A stretch of 27,962 bases of DNA from DATLFI01 sp035524895 (lineage in GTDB: Bacteria; Acidobacteriota; Thermoanaerobaculia; Multivoradales; Multivoraceae): the NCBI GenBank assembly GCA_035524895.1, contig DATLFI010000142.1, positions 1-27,962 on the forward strand, given 5' to 3'. This document shows, piece by piece, positions 7,551 to 16,333 of the stretch. The position numbers and the translations under genes were made by a program. The notes beneath the pieces are model-generated. The model was not told where the DNA came from. It searched no databases and worked only from the letters and a program-made list of their open reading frames with translations. The first letter of the stretch is position 1. Each line of letters opens with the position of its first letter.

Positions 7551-9071
7551 TTAGCGCGCTGAACGACTTGTCGCACTGTCATGCCTCGGAGGAAACAGGG
7601 TGGTGGGGCGGCGCGCGCGCAGCCGATAGCAGGGCGCCGAGCGATGAGTAGAGGGGAGCGATTGCGACCGCTGCGGGGCTCTTCGCGACCGCCGCATCGG
7701 GGCCGCCCAATGGAAAGCGATGGCGACTCGGCTCAGCCCGAACATGACCACGTAGGTAATCACGAGCTGGGCCAGCGCCGTACTGTGGCCCGCGGCGATG
7801 GCTTGGGTCATGATCATGGCTCCGAGAAGCATTCCGAGGGGATTGTGCTGATAGCGAAAAGCGCTAGCGGCCGTCCAGAAGATGCACAGCAGAGTAGCGA
7901 ACAGCGATACGCCGACGATGGCACCGAGCCAGCCGAAGTTCATATAGAACTCGCCGGCGAGCGTGGGTGCGATCGCGTTCGAGAACCTCCCGGGAGCTAG
8001 CTGAGTTCCGCGACCCAGCTTGGCGGCAAACCATTGGCCCGGCGCGATGATCGGCTTGCCAGGCCAGATGGCCCGCGGGATGAAGACGTATATGAGGTAC
8101 GACAGAGTAGAGCCTTGGTAGAAACCATCCTGTTGCACGACTCCGAAAACGGCGGTGAGCACGCCGAGATAATTGCTTCGAGCGACGAGAGTCAGCACGC
8201 TCTCGGTGGCGTGCCAGCGCTCGCTCTGGTAGCTGTAGACGACGTCCTCTACCCTCTTGGCACCGACCGATCCTCCCTGTCTGAGCTCTCCAATCGGGCC
8301 GTACACCAAGCCGATCAGAAGCAACGCTGCGACAGCGGTAGCAATCAGCCGGGCGCTCAGCGCCTTGCGTAGAACGACGGCGGCGAAGAACATGAAGAGG
8401 GGGTATGCGATCTCCCCACGCATGTAGCTGAAGAGGAGAGAGTGGAGTACGTCCGCGCCGAGCGCGAGGAAGAGCAGCCCCCGGGTCCACCGGGGGAACA
8501 AACGGTTCCTGCCGTACCAGTGCCACGCCATGAGAAAGATGAAGATCTCTGAACCGCGGGAGACGAGACCACCCACCGAGCCGAGAAACCCGACGTCGAC
8601 GTGGGTGAGCCGTTGAATCCAGTGCGCCATGAGGAGAGCGAGGTAGAACTTCAGGGTCGACGAGGGAGACATCTCGAACCCGACCGTCGGGACACGGAAG
8701 GGAAGGCCCTGCCGCTGCAGTCGCGCGATTCGCGGATAGACGAGCAGGGGGACAAAAACCATGACCGCTGCGAGGATTTGACCCTCGAGGAGAAACCTGA
8801 AGTTGGTCCACTCGTCGAAGAAGGCTCCTTCGAACCGGGAGTGGAGCGTGAGTGGGGCGATCGTGTGCGCTAGGCCGATCCAGCAACCGGCGATGAGCGC
8901 GTAGATCGTCATCGGCGTCACGTTGCCGCGGCGGTAGTCGCGGCCGGCGTAGCTCGCCGACCCCATGAGCATGGCCAGCCCGATCATCGCCGGGAGTCCA
9001 CCGACGATCCCGAGACCCAGGAGGACCAGGGCAAGGCCGAAGAACAAATCCCAGAAGGAGCCGCGTCTCAT
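7551..9071 (-). CDS. Wzy-like oligosaccharide repeat-unit polymerase
   Basis: A 506-residue polytopic inner-membrane protein with roughly eleven to thirteen hydrophobic stretches and two large loops. The signature IPRAIWPGKP (331-340) is the Arg/Trp-Pro-x-Lys-Pro motif common in Wzy-type O-antigen and exopolysaccharide polymerases. It is followed by a Gly/Phe-rich segment (LAGEFYMNFGWLGAIVGVSL) typical of the same proteins. The predicted role is polymerising undecaprenyl-linked repeat units on the periplasmic face. ATG 9071 gives a short cytoplasmic N-terminus (MRRGSFWDLF) leading into the first helix. A longer in-frame reading from 9134 overlaps the amidotransferase and is less likely. The last 50 or so residues, after HWAAPMRRSRRAPQ, are strongly basic and Ser/Pro/Arg-rich with no membrane character. 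This could be a genuine tail or a late frameshift. Confidence 0.82.
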   Translation of the reverse strand: MRRGSFWDLFFGLALVLLGLGIVGGLPAMIGLAMLMGSASYAGRDYRRGNVTPMTIYALIAGCWIGLAHTIAPLTLHSRFEGAFFDEWTNFRFLLEGQILAAVMVFVPLLVYPRIARLQRQGLPFRVPTVGFEMSPSSTLKFYLALLMAHWIQRLTHVDVGFLGSVGGLVSRGSEIFIFLMAWHWYGRNRLFPRWTRGLLFLALGADVLHSLLFSYMRGEIAYPLFMFFAAVVLRKALSARLIATAVAALLLIGLVYGPIGELRQGGSVGAKRVEDVVYSYQSERWHATESVLTLVARSNYLGVLTAVFGVVQQDGFYQGSTLSYLIYVFIPRAIWPGKPIIAPGQWFAAKLGRGTQLAPGRFSNAIAPTLAGEFYMNFGWLGAIVGVSLFATLLCIFWTAASAFRYQHNPLGMLLGAMIMTQAIAAGHSTALAQLVITYVVMFGLSRVAIAFHWAAPMRRSRRAPQRSQSLPSTHRSAPCYRLRARRPTTLFPPRHDSATSRSAR

Positions 9072-9090
9072 GTGGTCAGCTCTGGCGTTT

Positions 9091-11037
9091 TCAGGATGGT
9101 CCGTTCGTGAGCAAAGGGGCGTCCCGCAGGTCAACTGACGCTACCGTTGGCGCGAAGCTGCGGAGCCACATCTCGACGCACACTAGTGAGAAGACGAGGT
9201 ACGACGCGTCGACCCTGCCCGCTTCATTGGCCACGATGAGATCCTCGACAGCCCGAGGGTCAAAGATCCCCCGGCAGCGCAGGGTCTCCTCGGAGAGCAC
9301 GTCACGTACCATCTCCCGGAGATCCTGGCAGATCCACCGCCGTAGGGGCGCTCCGAATCCCGTCTTGGAGCGTCGGAGGATGCTCGCCGGAAGGATCGGC
9401 CTCATCGCCTCGCGAAAGATCGACTTCGTCTCGAAACCGGAGAGCTTGTGACGAGGAGGGAGCCGCACGGCGAACTCCGCCAGAGTTCGATCGAGCAGCG
9501 GCACCCGGACCTCGACCCCATGAGCCATCGCCATCTTGTCGGTGTAGTTGAGATTGTGGTCGGCGAGGAAGTGCTTCGCTTCGAGGTAGAGCATTCGATT
9601 GAGGGGCGCATGCTCGGTCGGAATCCGCTCCAGGCTTCGTTTCAGGACTGTCGCTGCCTGGTAGCCGCCCAGCTTTGCTCGAACGCCGTGGGTGTACAGC
9701 TTCCTCACCATACCGTCCTCGTGCCAGGCGAAGTAGGCCGGGAGACGCTCCTCGTCGTCGAGGCCGGCGTGCTGGAAAGCCTTGGCGAAACGGCGGGAGG
9801 GGGCGCCATTCCCGGGTGCGTGGCTAACCGATTTCGCCAGCAGGGCGCGCAACGGCCGCGGAAGCCATCGCCAGGTTGGCTCGAAGCACAGAGCGACGTG
9901 CCGTCGGTAGCCCGAGAAAATGTCGTCGCCGCCGGTCCCGGAAAGGAGCACCCTGTAGCCGTCGCTTCGCGCCCGCTCCGCGATCAGGTGGACGTTGATA
10001 CAGGCGGGGTCGGCCTGGGGCTCGTCCAGGAGGTAGACCATACGCTCGGCGAAGCCGACGACCATGTCCGGGCTGACCTCGATCTCCACGAGATCGAGAT
10101 CGAGATCGCGGGCCATCAGACGGGCGTAGGGTAGGTCGGCCTGGTTGGCGTCGGTCGGGCCTGCGTCGAGAGCCATCGTGTAGCAGCGCACCGGGCGACC
10201 GGAGGCCGATCTCATGGCCGCGACCACGGCGCTCGAGTCGAGGCCGCCCGAGAGAAACGCCCCGACCGGCACGTCGCTCATCAACTGACGCTCGACCGCG
10301 GCGCCGAGTAGTTCTCGGATTCGCTCGGCCTGCTCGGCGCGGCTCCCGGCTTCGCCCCCTAGGCCGTATGGGAGATCCCAGTAGGGGCGTTTGTGAACTC
10401 CTCGCTCGTCGGCGCTCAGCAGGAATCCGGGCTCGAGCTTGCGGACGTGCTGGAACAGGGTGTGGGGCGCCGCTGCCCATATCATCGTCAGGTGCTGATG
10501 GAGGGCCTCGAAGTCGAGCTCGCGCGAAATGCCTGGCAGCACGAGGAGGGCCTTGAGCTCGGAAGCGAAGGCTAGGGCACCGCTCGGGAGCTCGGCGTAG
10601 TAAAGGGGCTTGACCCCAAGATGATCACGTGCCAGGAGCAGGCGGCGGCGCCTCCCGTCCCACAACGCGAAGGCGAAGATACCGTCGAGGCGCTCGACGG
10701 CGGAGCAACCTTCTTCTTCGTAGAGATGGAGAACGACCTCACAGTCGGTTCGGCTCCGGAATCGATGCCCCTTGCTCTCGAGCTCGTCGCGTAGCTCTCG
10801 GAAGTTGTAGATCTCGCCGTTGAACGAGAGCCTAAGAGAGCCGTCTTCGTTCGCCATCGGTTGGCGGCCGGCCGGGCTGAGGTCGACGATGGCGAGGCGC
10901 CGGTGGGCCAGGCCGACCTGCTCGGCGGGGTCGAGCCAGTGCCCCTGGTCGTCCGGGCCACGGTGGGCTAGCCGTGCACTCATGGCCAGGAGGTGCTCCT
11001 CCGAAAACCCGCCGATGAAGCCCGTGATGCCGCACAT
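9091..11037 (-). CDS. asnB: Glutamine-dependent asparagine-synthase-like amidotransferase (first complete copy)
   Basis: A 648-residue class II amidotransferase. The start MCGITGFIGG exposes Cys2, the N-terminal nucleophile that releases ammonia from glutamine. Further glutaminase elements are LAHRGPDDQG and SFNGEIYNF. The C-terminal PP-loop is FLSGGLDSSA (SGGLDSS at 263-269), followed by LSGTGGDDIFSGYRRH and a YTDKMAMAHGVEVRVPLLD segment, so both half-reactions look intact. Real asparagine synthetase amidates aspartate. Homologues inside polysaccharide loci, such as WbpS of Pseudomonas aeruginosa O-antigen, are thought to convert uronic acids to uronamides. The position between glycosyltransferase and polymerase genes favours the glycan role. 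The ATG at 11037 follows the upstream TGA by two bases. The GDD in the second motif, instead of GDE, separates it from the copy at 21257-23131. Confidence 0.93.
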   Translation of the reverse strand: MCGITGFIGGFSEEHLLAMSARLAHRGPDDQGHWLDPAEQVGLAHRRLAIVDLSPAGRQPMANEDGSLRLSFNGEIYNFRELRDELESKGHRFRSRTDCEVVLHLYEEEGCSAVERLDGIFAFALWDGRRRRLLLARDHLGVKPLYYAELPSGALAFASELKALLVLPGISRELDFEALHQHLTMIWAAAPHTLFQHVRKLEPGFLLSADERGVHKRPYWDLPYGLGGEAGSRAEQAERIRELLGAAVERQLMSDVPVGAFLSGGLDSSAVVAAMRSASGRPVRCYTMALDAGPTDANQADLPYARLMARDLDLDLVEIEVSPDMVVGFAERMVYLLDEPQADPACINVHLIAERARSDGYRVLLSGTGGDDIFSGYRRHVALCFEPTWRWLPRPLRALLAKSVSHAPGNGAPSRRFAKAFQHAGLDDEERLPAYFAWHEDGMVRKLYTHGVRAKLGGYQAATVLKRSLERIPTEHAPLNRMLYLEAKHFLADHNLNYTDKMAMAHGVEVRVPLLDRTLAEFAVRLPPRHKLSGFETKSIFREAMRPILPASILRRSKTGFGAPLRRWICQDLREMVRDVLSEETLRCRGIFDPRAVEDLIVANEAGRVDASYLVFSLVCVEMWLRSFAPTVASVDLRDAPLLTNGPS

Positions 11038-11039
11038 GA

Positions 11040-12167
11040 TCAGGCCAGCAGTGCGGCGAGAGTGTCGACGTGCCGGTCCCACGAGAAGCGCTCCCGCAGC
11101 GTGGTCGTGGGCACCGCCTCAACCTGGTGGGACGCCGACGGCCAGCGGCGCCAGAGCTCGACGAGGGCATCCGGCCGCTCGGGATCGACGAAGAGGGCGT
11201 GCTCCCCGCAGATTTCCCGGGCGTACGGGAGGTCGGCGGCGATCAGCGGCTTACCGAGCGCCAGCGCTTCCACCAGGGGGTGGCCGAAGGACTCGCAGCT
11301 CGACGGGAAGAGACAGGCATCGGCCGACTCGTAGAGCTCGAAGAGCCCGGCGCCGTACCTGGCTCCGGCCAGGACGAGGTGCCCCGAGGCGACGAGATCG
11401 TGCTCGTCGACGAGCGCCCGATCCCGAGCACCGACGGCGCGAGGTGGGTCCGCCAGGTCGGAGGTCACGATGACGCGGACGGGAAGGCCCTCCGCCTTGG
11501 CGGCCGCCAGGGCCCGAAGCACGTACCCGACGTTCTTCTGAAGCGTGTAGTGCATGACGTAGAGGAACGTCCATCGGCCGTCGCGTCGGCGCGGCGACGC
11601 TCCGTTCCCCCGCACCGGCGACAGGAAGGCCTCCTCGATGCCGTAGAGTGAGTGCCGCCCCTGCCCACCGAGGTGCGGATGCCGGGCTTCGACGAGCCGG
11701 CGCATGCTCTCGCTCGGATAGACGAGGGCCGTGGCCCGGGCGGCGGCCGCCACGACGAGCCTCTCCTGGAGGCGCAGAAGCAGGCGTCTCGCCGGCACCT
11801 CGCGGGCGACGAAGGCGCGATCGAAGTAGATCGCGTTGCGCAGCAGCACAACCGTTGGGCTCGGTTGAATCAGCGGGGCGAAGCTCCCCGAGCAGTAGAG
11901 AGCGTCGACCTTCTCGCGGGCCAGCCACACCGGCAGGACGAGCTGGTCGAAGACGAGGCGCCGCAGGGAGCCGGAGGCCGCCCAGGGCACGGTGCGCACT
12001 TCGACCCACGGGGGAAGCCCGACGTGATAGGTGCCGGGGGCCAGCACGGTGAGCGTCGTGTCGGTCCCCTCGAGCCGAGCCGCAAGTCGCGGGACGACCG
12101 CACCGAGATAGGTCAGCCCGCCCCCGATCTTGGCGCCGAGAGCGTGGATCCAGATCCTGCGGCTCAC
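11040..12167 (-). CDS. GT4-type glycosyltransferase
   Basis: A 375-residue GT-B protein that starts at a GTG whose last two bases are shared with the stop of the damaged methyltransferase upstream (GTGA overlap). The N-terminus SRRIWIHALGAKIGGGLTYL has the Gly-rich loop used for acceptor or donor binding. Next comes LLRNAIYFDRAF, then LVYPSESMRRL. The second domain has RWTFLYVMHYTLQKNVGYVL and the donor-binding motif LFPSSCESFGHPLVEALALG, whose E-x7-E pattern is typical of retaining GT4 enzymes, then LPYAREICGEHALFVDP. It probably transfers one hexose of the repeat unit; specificity is not readable. The same frame is open upstream to 12887, but that extra part is an out-of-frame shadow of the methyltransferase, so the GTG start is preferred. 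Confidence 0.9.
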   Translation of the reverse strand: MSRRIWIHALGAKIGGGLTYLGAVVPRLAARLEGTDTTLTVLAPGTYHVGLPPWVEVRTVPWAASGSLRRLVFDQLVLPVWLAREKVDALYCSGSFAPLIQPSPTVVLLRNAIYFDRAFVAREVPARRLLLRLQERLVVAAAARATALVYPSESMRRLVEARHPHLGGQGRHSLYGIEEAFLSPVRGNGASPRRRDGRWTFLYVMHYTLQKNVGYVLRALAAAKAEGLPVRVIVTSDLADPPRAVGARDRALVDEHDLVASGHLVLAGARYGAGLFELYESADACLFPSSCESFGHPLVEALALGKPLIAADLPYAREICGEHALFVDPERPDALVELWRRWPSASHQVEAVPTTTLRERFSWDRHVDTLAALLA

Positions 12168-12894
12168 CCGCCGTCGCCCTCCTTGGTCGCTTCGACTGCC
12201 ATCACCCGGCTGTAGACACCTCCCGATGTGGAGCCGCTCTCCACCAGGTCGACCACCAGCGGAAAGAGGCGGAGCACCCGCCAGAGCACGGCCCGCGCCG
12301 CCGATCGCAGGCCATGGACGGGCGGGGCGATCTCCCACGCCCGGATCGACGAGAAACCGGCGAGGCGCAGGGCGAGGGCGATGCTGCGGGGAGTGAAGAT
12401 CGTCTCGTGGGTGAGATCGCCGAAGGCGACGGGGCCTGGTCGCAGCGCGGCGCCGTTCGGAGTCGTCAGGAGCACTCGCCCCTCTGGAGCCAGCGCGGCG
12501 TAGGCCAGGTCGAGCAGCTCGAGGCCCTCGTCGCGGTCGAGGTGCTCGATGACGTCGAGAGCCACGATGAGATCCGGCCCAGGACCTGGCGATAGGAGCC
12601 CCGGCGAGCCGGTAGCCCGAAGCGGCGAGCGACCTCGACCTGCTCGGCGGCGAGGTCGAAGCCCTCGACCTCGGGGATCCCTTTGCTCTGCGCCCAGAGC
12701 AGGAAGGCGCCCGGGCCGCAGCCGACCTCGAGCACGCGCCACGGGAGGCCGTCCTCGACGAGAGGCGCCAGGAGGCGATCGAAGGTGCGGGCGTGCCGCG
12801 CCAGGTCCTCGGCCGAAGGCTCGCCCTTGAAGACGGTGACGTAGCTCCCGTAGACGCGCTCGCGATAGGAGGGCGCCGCGGCCTCACGCCCCAT
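12164..12894 (-). pseudogene. SAM-dependent methyltransferase, second copy, disrupted by a frameshift
   Basis: This is a diverged copy of the intact methyltransferase at 15584-16333. The N-terminal part reads from ATG 12894 (GREAAAPSYRERVYGSYV, then motif I VLEVGCGPG and GFDLAAEQVEVARRFG) up to GSYRQVLG. The C-terminal part (PDLIVALDVIEHLDRDEGLE to the stop at 12164) lies in a different frame. By eye the two copies are about three quarters identical in protein. Around 12570-12585 this copy has 14 bases where the intact copy has 30, a net loss of 16 bases that changes frame. The first frame then runs on as nonsense. The gene starts 11 bases inside the end of the upstream glycosyltransferase, and its stop still overlaps the next gene's GTG. 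It is probably non-functional; a sequencing error is possible, but a single-base error would not explain the missing codons. Confidence 0.8.
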
Positions 12895-13972
12895 CGAGGA
12901 TCTCCGCGATCCGGCTGTCGAAGGCTCGGAGCGAGAACAGACGCTCGGCGCGCCAGCGCCCAGCCTCCCCCATCCGCGACCGCAACAGAGGATCGGCGAG
13001 CAGGGTAACGAGGGCTGAGTGGATCTCTTCCGCATCCCGCGGGTCGACGAGGATGCCCGTCTCCTCGTCAGCGACCACCTCCCGGCCGGCATCGAGCTTG
13101 CTGGCGATGCACGGCAGCCCGGCCGCCATCGCCTCGGCGAAGACGAGGCCGAAGCCTTCGCCTTCGCTGGGCATCGCATAGACGTCCGAGCTGGCGTACA
13201 GCGCGGCAAGCTCGCCGTCGCTGACGCCACCGGTGAGCCGGACCTCCCTAGCCACGCCGGCGTTCCGGGCCAGCTCCTCGAGCTCGGCCCGGCCGGCCCC
13301 ATCGCCGACGATCCACAGTTCGGCTCCAGGGAAGCGGCGCAGCAGGCGCGGCCAGAGCTCGATGAGCTGTCTCTGGCCCTTGCGCATTCCCCGGCCCCAG
13401 AGGCGACCGACGACGAGGACGCGGGGCCGGTTGCCCCCACGCAGTTCAGCGAGCCGGCGCGTGTTGATGTCCAGCCGGCGAGCCGGCAGGTGGCACACGA
13501 TCGCATCGATCTCCGAGAGGCGCGGGTGTATCGTGCGAAAGGTGTTTAGGGTGAAGGCGGAGATCGCGACCAGACGATCGGCCCCGGCAAGGCCCCAACG
13601 GGTGCGGGCTGGGAGTCTCCGCCAGACCTCGACACCGTGGAGAAAGCAGACCAGGCGGCCTCTTCCGAGGAGGGAGGCGAGCCGGGCTACGGGCGCGAGA
13701 TCAGCGTGGGTGGCGAGCACGGTCGAGTTGCGCGCTGCCCGCAGATGGCGCATGGCAGCGAGCGAGAACCTGACCCGGGAGCCTCCTGCTGCCACCGCGC
13801 GTAACCCGTCGCCTCCCCAACCGTTGCCGGTGTCGGCGAAGGAGATCGCCACGCCTGCGAGCCTGGCTCTGCCGGTCGCGTCGAGGACCAGCCGGTTGAG
13901 GATCTCGATGCCGCCGTGACCATGGCGTGCCGCCGGCGACCGGGGCGCCACTTTGGAGGCAAGGAGGATCAT
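12884..13972 (-). CDS. GT4-type glycosyltransferase, PimB/GtfA-like architecture
   Basis: A 362-residue GT-B enzyme. The N-terminal domain has MILLASKVAPRSPAARHGHG, with a His/Gly-rich loop, and CFLHGVEVWRRLPARTRWGL, the HGxE motif frequent in this branch. The C-terminal domain has RVLVVGRLWGRGMRKGQRQL, LWIVGDGAGRAELEELARNA and MPSEGEGFGLVFAEAMAAGL, which contains the donor-binding E-x7-E glutamates. It should add a sugar from a nucleotide donor to the growing lipid-linked repeat unit. ATG 13972 overlaps the stop of the glycosyltransferase remnant upstream as ATGA. Its own end overlaps the damaged methyltransferase by 11 bases, so it sits inside the rearranged part of the operon but is itself undamaged. 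Confidence 0.9.
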   Translation of the reverse strand: MILLASKVAPRSPAARHGHGGIEILNRLVLDATGRARLAGVAISFADTGNGWGGDGLRAVAAGGSRVRFSLAAMRHLRAARNSTVLATHADLAPVARLASLLGRGRLVCFLHGVEVWRRLPARTRWGLAGADRLVAISAFTLNTFRTIHPRLSEIDAIVCHLPARRLDINTRRLAELRGGNRPRVLVVGRLWGRGMRKGQRQLIELWPRLLRRFPGAELWIVGDGAGRAELEELARNAGVAREVRLTGGVSDGELAALYASSDVYAMPSEGEGFGLVFAEAMAAGLPCIASKLDAGREVVADEETGILVDPRDAEEIHSALVTLLADPLLRSRMGEAGRWRAERLFSLRAFDSRIAEILDGA

Positions 13973-14376
13973 AGGGGCTGCCGCCGGGGGACTCGGGGGC
14001 CGAGCCGCCGAAGGTTGTCAAGGGCATCTACTAGTCGCGTTGTTGGCACCTCGGCAGTCTGCTCCTCGCCGATGCTGCGGGAACCGCGAGCGAGGCGATT
14101 AGAGTACTCGCGATCCTCGACGAGCGAGCACAGAGCGGTGTGCAGTGCGGTGGTGTCCCCGACCGGAAAGACGATGCTGTTGACGCCGGCGCGCGCCGTA
14201 TCGCTGGCGCCGACGCACCCCACGGCGTCGCTGACGACCACCGGTAGCCCCACCGCGGCCGCTTCGGTGACGACGAGCGGGTGGGGACGTCGATCGCTGG
14301 CGTTCCACGAGCCGGACTCACGCCTCTCAGCCATCGTTCGAGTATGGGGCTGCACTGCGGGGACGGTCGTCTTCAT
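13969..14376 (-). pseudogene. C-terminal remnant of a GT4 glycosyltransferase
   Basis: A 135-codon open frame, about one third the length of a complete GT4. Its first 27 residues (MKTTVPAVQPHTRTMAERRE and on) resemble nothing I recognise. From residue 29 it follows the end of a GT4 C-terminal domain: RRPHPLVVTEAAAVGLPVVV, then SDAVGCVGASDTARAGVN, VFPVGD and a final VDALDNL. The same landmarks recur in the adjacent gene at 14373-15584 (EALACGLPLVVSDRVGC, GVNAF, GD, ESQTPERAARALVEALD), so the two are paralogues. The acceptor domain and half of the donor domain are missing, so glycosyl transfer by this piece alone is unlikely. Both ends keep ATGA overlaps with the neighbouring genes, so it is probably still translated. 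Confidence 0.75.
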
Positions 14377-15584
14377 CCGGTCCGCGCCTTCGATTCAACT
14401 TGGTCCAGGGCCTCGACCAGGGCTCGCGCGGCCCTCTCCGGAGTCTGGGACTCCGCGATCTCCCAGGAGGCGGAAGACATGCGCTGGCGAGTTGCCGGCT
14501 CCAGGATCAGCCGCTCAAGCTGTGCCGCGAGATCGCACGGATCTCCGGCTCGGTGGACGAACGCATTGACGCCAGGGCGAGCGGAGCCCCCGAGACATCC
14601 CACCCGATCGCTCACCACGAGTGGCAGCCCGCAGGCCAGGGCCTCGGTGGCGGAGAGACCGTACGCCTCACGAGTCGAGGGGAGGACCAGGACATCAGCG
14701 CTCGCATAGTAGTGGGGAATCTCGGCCTGGTTCACGAATCCGGTCAGGATCGCCCAGTCGAGGGCTCGGTCGGCGATGAATCGTGCGATCCGCTCCCGGT
14801 CGGGGCCATCGCCGACGAGCAGGCACCACACGTCGTGCCCCTGTTGCCGGAGACGGATCGCCGCGGACAGGAGATCGAGTTGCCTCTTGTACGGCTGGTA
14901 CTTGCCGACGTGAAGAGCGAGGAAGGCGTCCCTCGGAATCGAGTGTCGTTCCCTGATCTCGCCACGTGCCCCCTCGCGATCCGGCGCAGCCCGCCTCATA
15001 CGCTCGATATCGATCGGAAATGGGCAGGGAAAGAGGCGTTCTGGTGGGAGGCCATAGTGGCGATGGTAGCCGTAGGCGGCATCACTCACGTAGAGCGCGC
15101 CGTCGAGTCGCCGGTAGAACGGGTTGAGGACGATCCGTTTTGCGATTCCCTTCCACCGCGGCGTCGGTGTCCTCGCGTTCGAGTCCGCGAACATCAGAGT
15201 ACGGGCGCCATTCGATCGAGCCCAGCGAAGGGCGCGCCAGTTCGTCGGATGGGCGTAGCCGAAGATCAGGAGGTATCGGGGCTCGAACCGTGAGAGGAAT
15301 TCGCAAACGGTAGGGTTGTCGAGTCGGCCACGGGCTCGGATCCGGGGAGGATCGAGAAACTCGTGCTCGTAGCCGCCGAGGAGGGGGATGTCCCACCGCA
15401 GCTGGCTCCCGAACCCGGGGTCGAAGTAGCGATCGAGGCCACGTCGTGAGCAGAAGAAGACGCGCTGTCGTATCTCCCCGAGGCGATGGACAGCCCGATG
15501 CCAAGCGACGAAGTACTGGATGGGGTGGCTGACGACAACGGCCAGCCGTGGCCTCTCCCGACCGTGGCACGGGGCACTGGCCAT
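14373..15584 (-). CDS. GT4-type glycosyltransferase
   Basis: A 403-residue GT-B enzyme. The N-terminus RPRLAVVVSHPIQYFVAWHR carries the SHPIQY motif of a glycosyltransferase group common in polysaccharide loci. LLIFGYAHPTNWRALRWARS and MFADSNARTPTP follow. The C-terminal domain has FLALHVGKYQPYKRQLDLLS, CLLVGDGPDRERIARF and LPSTREAYGLSATEALACGL, with the conserved glutamates of the donor site, then GCLGGSARPGVNAFVHRAGD. The ATG at 15584 shares one base with the stop of the methyltransferase (TGATG), and its own stop overlaps the start of the glycosyltransferase remnant. It is the intact relative of that remnant, so the pair looks like a tandem duplication of which one member decayed. Confidence 0.9.
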   Translation of the reverse strand: MASAPCHGRERPRLAVVVSHPIQYFVAWHRAVHRLGEIRQRVFFCSRRGLDRYFDPGFGSQLRWDIPLLGGYEHEFLDPPRIRARGRLDNPTVCEFLSRFEPRYLLIFGYAHPTNWRALRWARSNGARTLMFADSNARTPTPRWKGIAKRIVLNPFYRRLDGALYVSDAAYGYHRHYGLPPERLFPCPFPIDIERMRRAAPDREGARGEIRERHSIPRDAFLALHVGKYQPYKRQLDLLSAAIRLRQQGHDVWCLLVGDGPDRERIARFIADRALDWAILTGFVNQAEIPHYYASADVLVLPSTREAYGLSATEALACGLPLVVSDRVGCLGGSARPGVNAFVHRAGDPCDLAAQLERLILEPATRQRMSSASWEIAESQTPERAARALVEALDQVESKARTG

Positions 15585-16333
15585 CAGCTACGACGTTCGA
15601 CCTTCATTGCCTCGACAGCCATGACCCGACTGTAGACACCCCCCTGGCTCGAACCGCTCTCCACCAAGTCGACGAACAAGGGTGCTAGGCGCAAGAGTTG
15701 CCAGAGAAACCCGCGAACGCGCGAACGGAAGCGATCCCTTGGAGGGGCAACTTCCCGAATCTGGATCGCAGAGAAACCGGCAAGACGCAGGGCCACGGCG
15801 ATGCTCCGAGGGGTGAACACCGTTTCATGAGTCAGATCGCCGAAGACTGTGGGGCCAGGGCGAAGCGCTGCTCCATTCGGCGTCGTCAGGAACAATCTTC
15901 CGTTGGGCGCGAGCACCGTATGGACCAGGTCAAGCAGCTCGAACACCTCGTCGCGGTCGAGGTGCTCGATGAGGTCGAGGGCGACGACGAGATCGGGCTC
16001 GGTCGAAAGAGATCCCAGGATCTCGCGGTACGAGCCCAGGCGAGCTGGAAGCCCAAACCGACGGGCAACCTCGACTTGCTCGACTGCGAGGTCGAACCCC
16101 TCGACGTGGGGGATTCCTTTCCGTCTGGCCCAAAAGAGGAACGTTCCCGGGCCGCAGCCCACCTCCACCACTCGTTCGGGGAGCCCCTTCTCGACGAGCG
16201 GCGCGAGGAGATGATCGAAAAAGCGGGCGTGGGCCTCTAGATCCTGCTCCGTCGGTTCTCCTTTGAACGCGCTCACGTAGCTGCGATACACGCGCTCGCG
16301 ATAGGTGGGAGCAGCAGCGGAGTCATGTCCCAT
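15584..16333 (-). CDS. SAM-dependent methyltransferase (class I), intact copy
   Basis: A 249-residue class I methyltransferase. Motif I is VVEVGCGPGTFL (55-66), the ribose-binding acidic residue is in GFDLAVEQVEVA (Asp81), and motif IV is VVALDLIEHLDRDE (116-129). LFLTTPNGAALRPGP and GDLTHETVFTPRSIAVALRL follow. The Thr-Pro-Asn and His-Glu-x-x-Phe-Thr elements are typical of the Methyltransf_23 group found among glycan and lipid modifiers. It probably methylates a hydroxyl of the repeat unit or its lipid-linked precursor; O- and C-methylation cannot be separated here. A GGGG run seven bases before ATG 16333 may serve as the ribosome-binding site. The next gene starts on the last base of its stop codon. 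A frameshifted paralogue lies at 12164-12894. Confidence 0.9.
   Translation of the reverse strand: MGHDSAAAPTYRERVYRSYVSAFKGEPTEQDLEAHARFFDHLLAPLVEKGLPERVVEVGCGPGTFLFWARRKGIPHVEGFDLAVEQVEVARRFGLPARLGSYREILGSLSTEPDLVVALDLIEHLDRDEVFELLDLVHTVLAPNGRLFLTTPNGAALRPGPTVFGDLTHETVFTPRSIAVALRLAGFSAIQIREVAPPRDRFRSRVRGFLWQLLRLAPLFVDLVESGSSQGGVYSRVMAVEAMKVERRS

Noticed and set aside
9091..11082. Longer start for the first complete amidotransferase
   Set aside because: It would bury the Cys2 nucleophile behind 15 extra residues. The family requires the Cys to follow the initiator Met, so ATG 11037 was chosen.
11040..12887. A 615-codon fusion of unknown N-terminus and glycosyltransferase
   Set aside because: The first 240 codons are an out-of-frame reading of the damaged methyltransferase. 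The GTG at 12167 with its GTGA overlap is the better start.
12466..13506. A 346-codon minus-strand frame ending in methyltransferase sequence
   Set aside because: Its first part is a shadow of the GT4 at 12884-13972. Only the segment from 12894 is real coding sequence, and it was assigned to the frameshifted methyltransferase.
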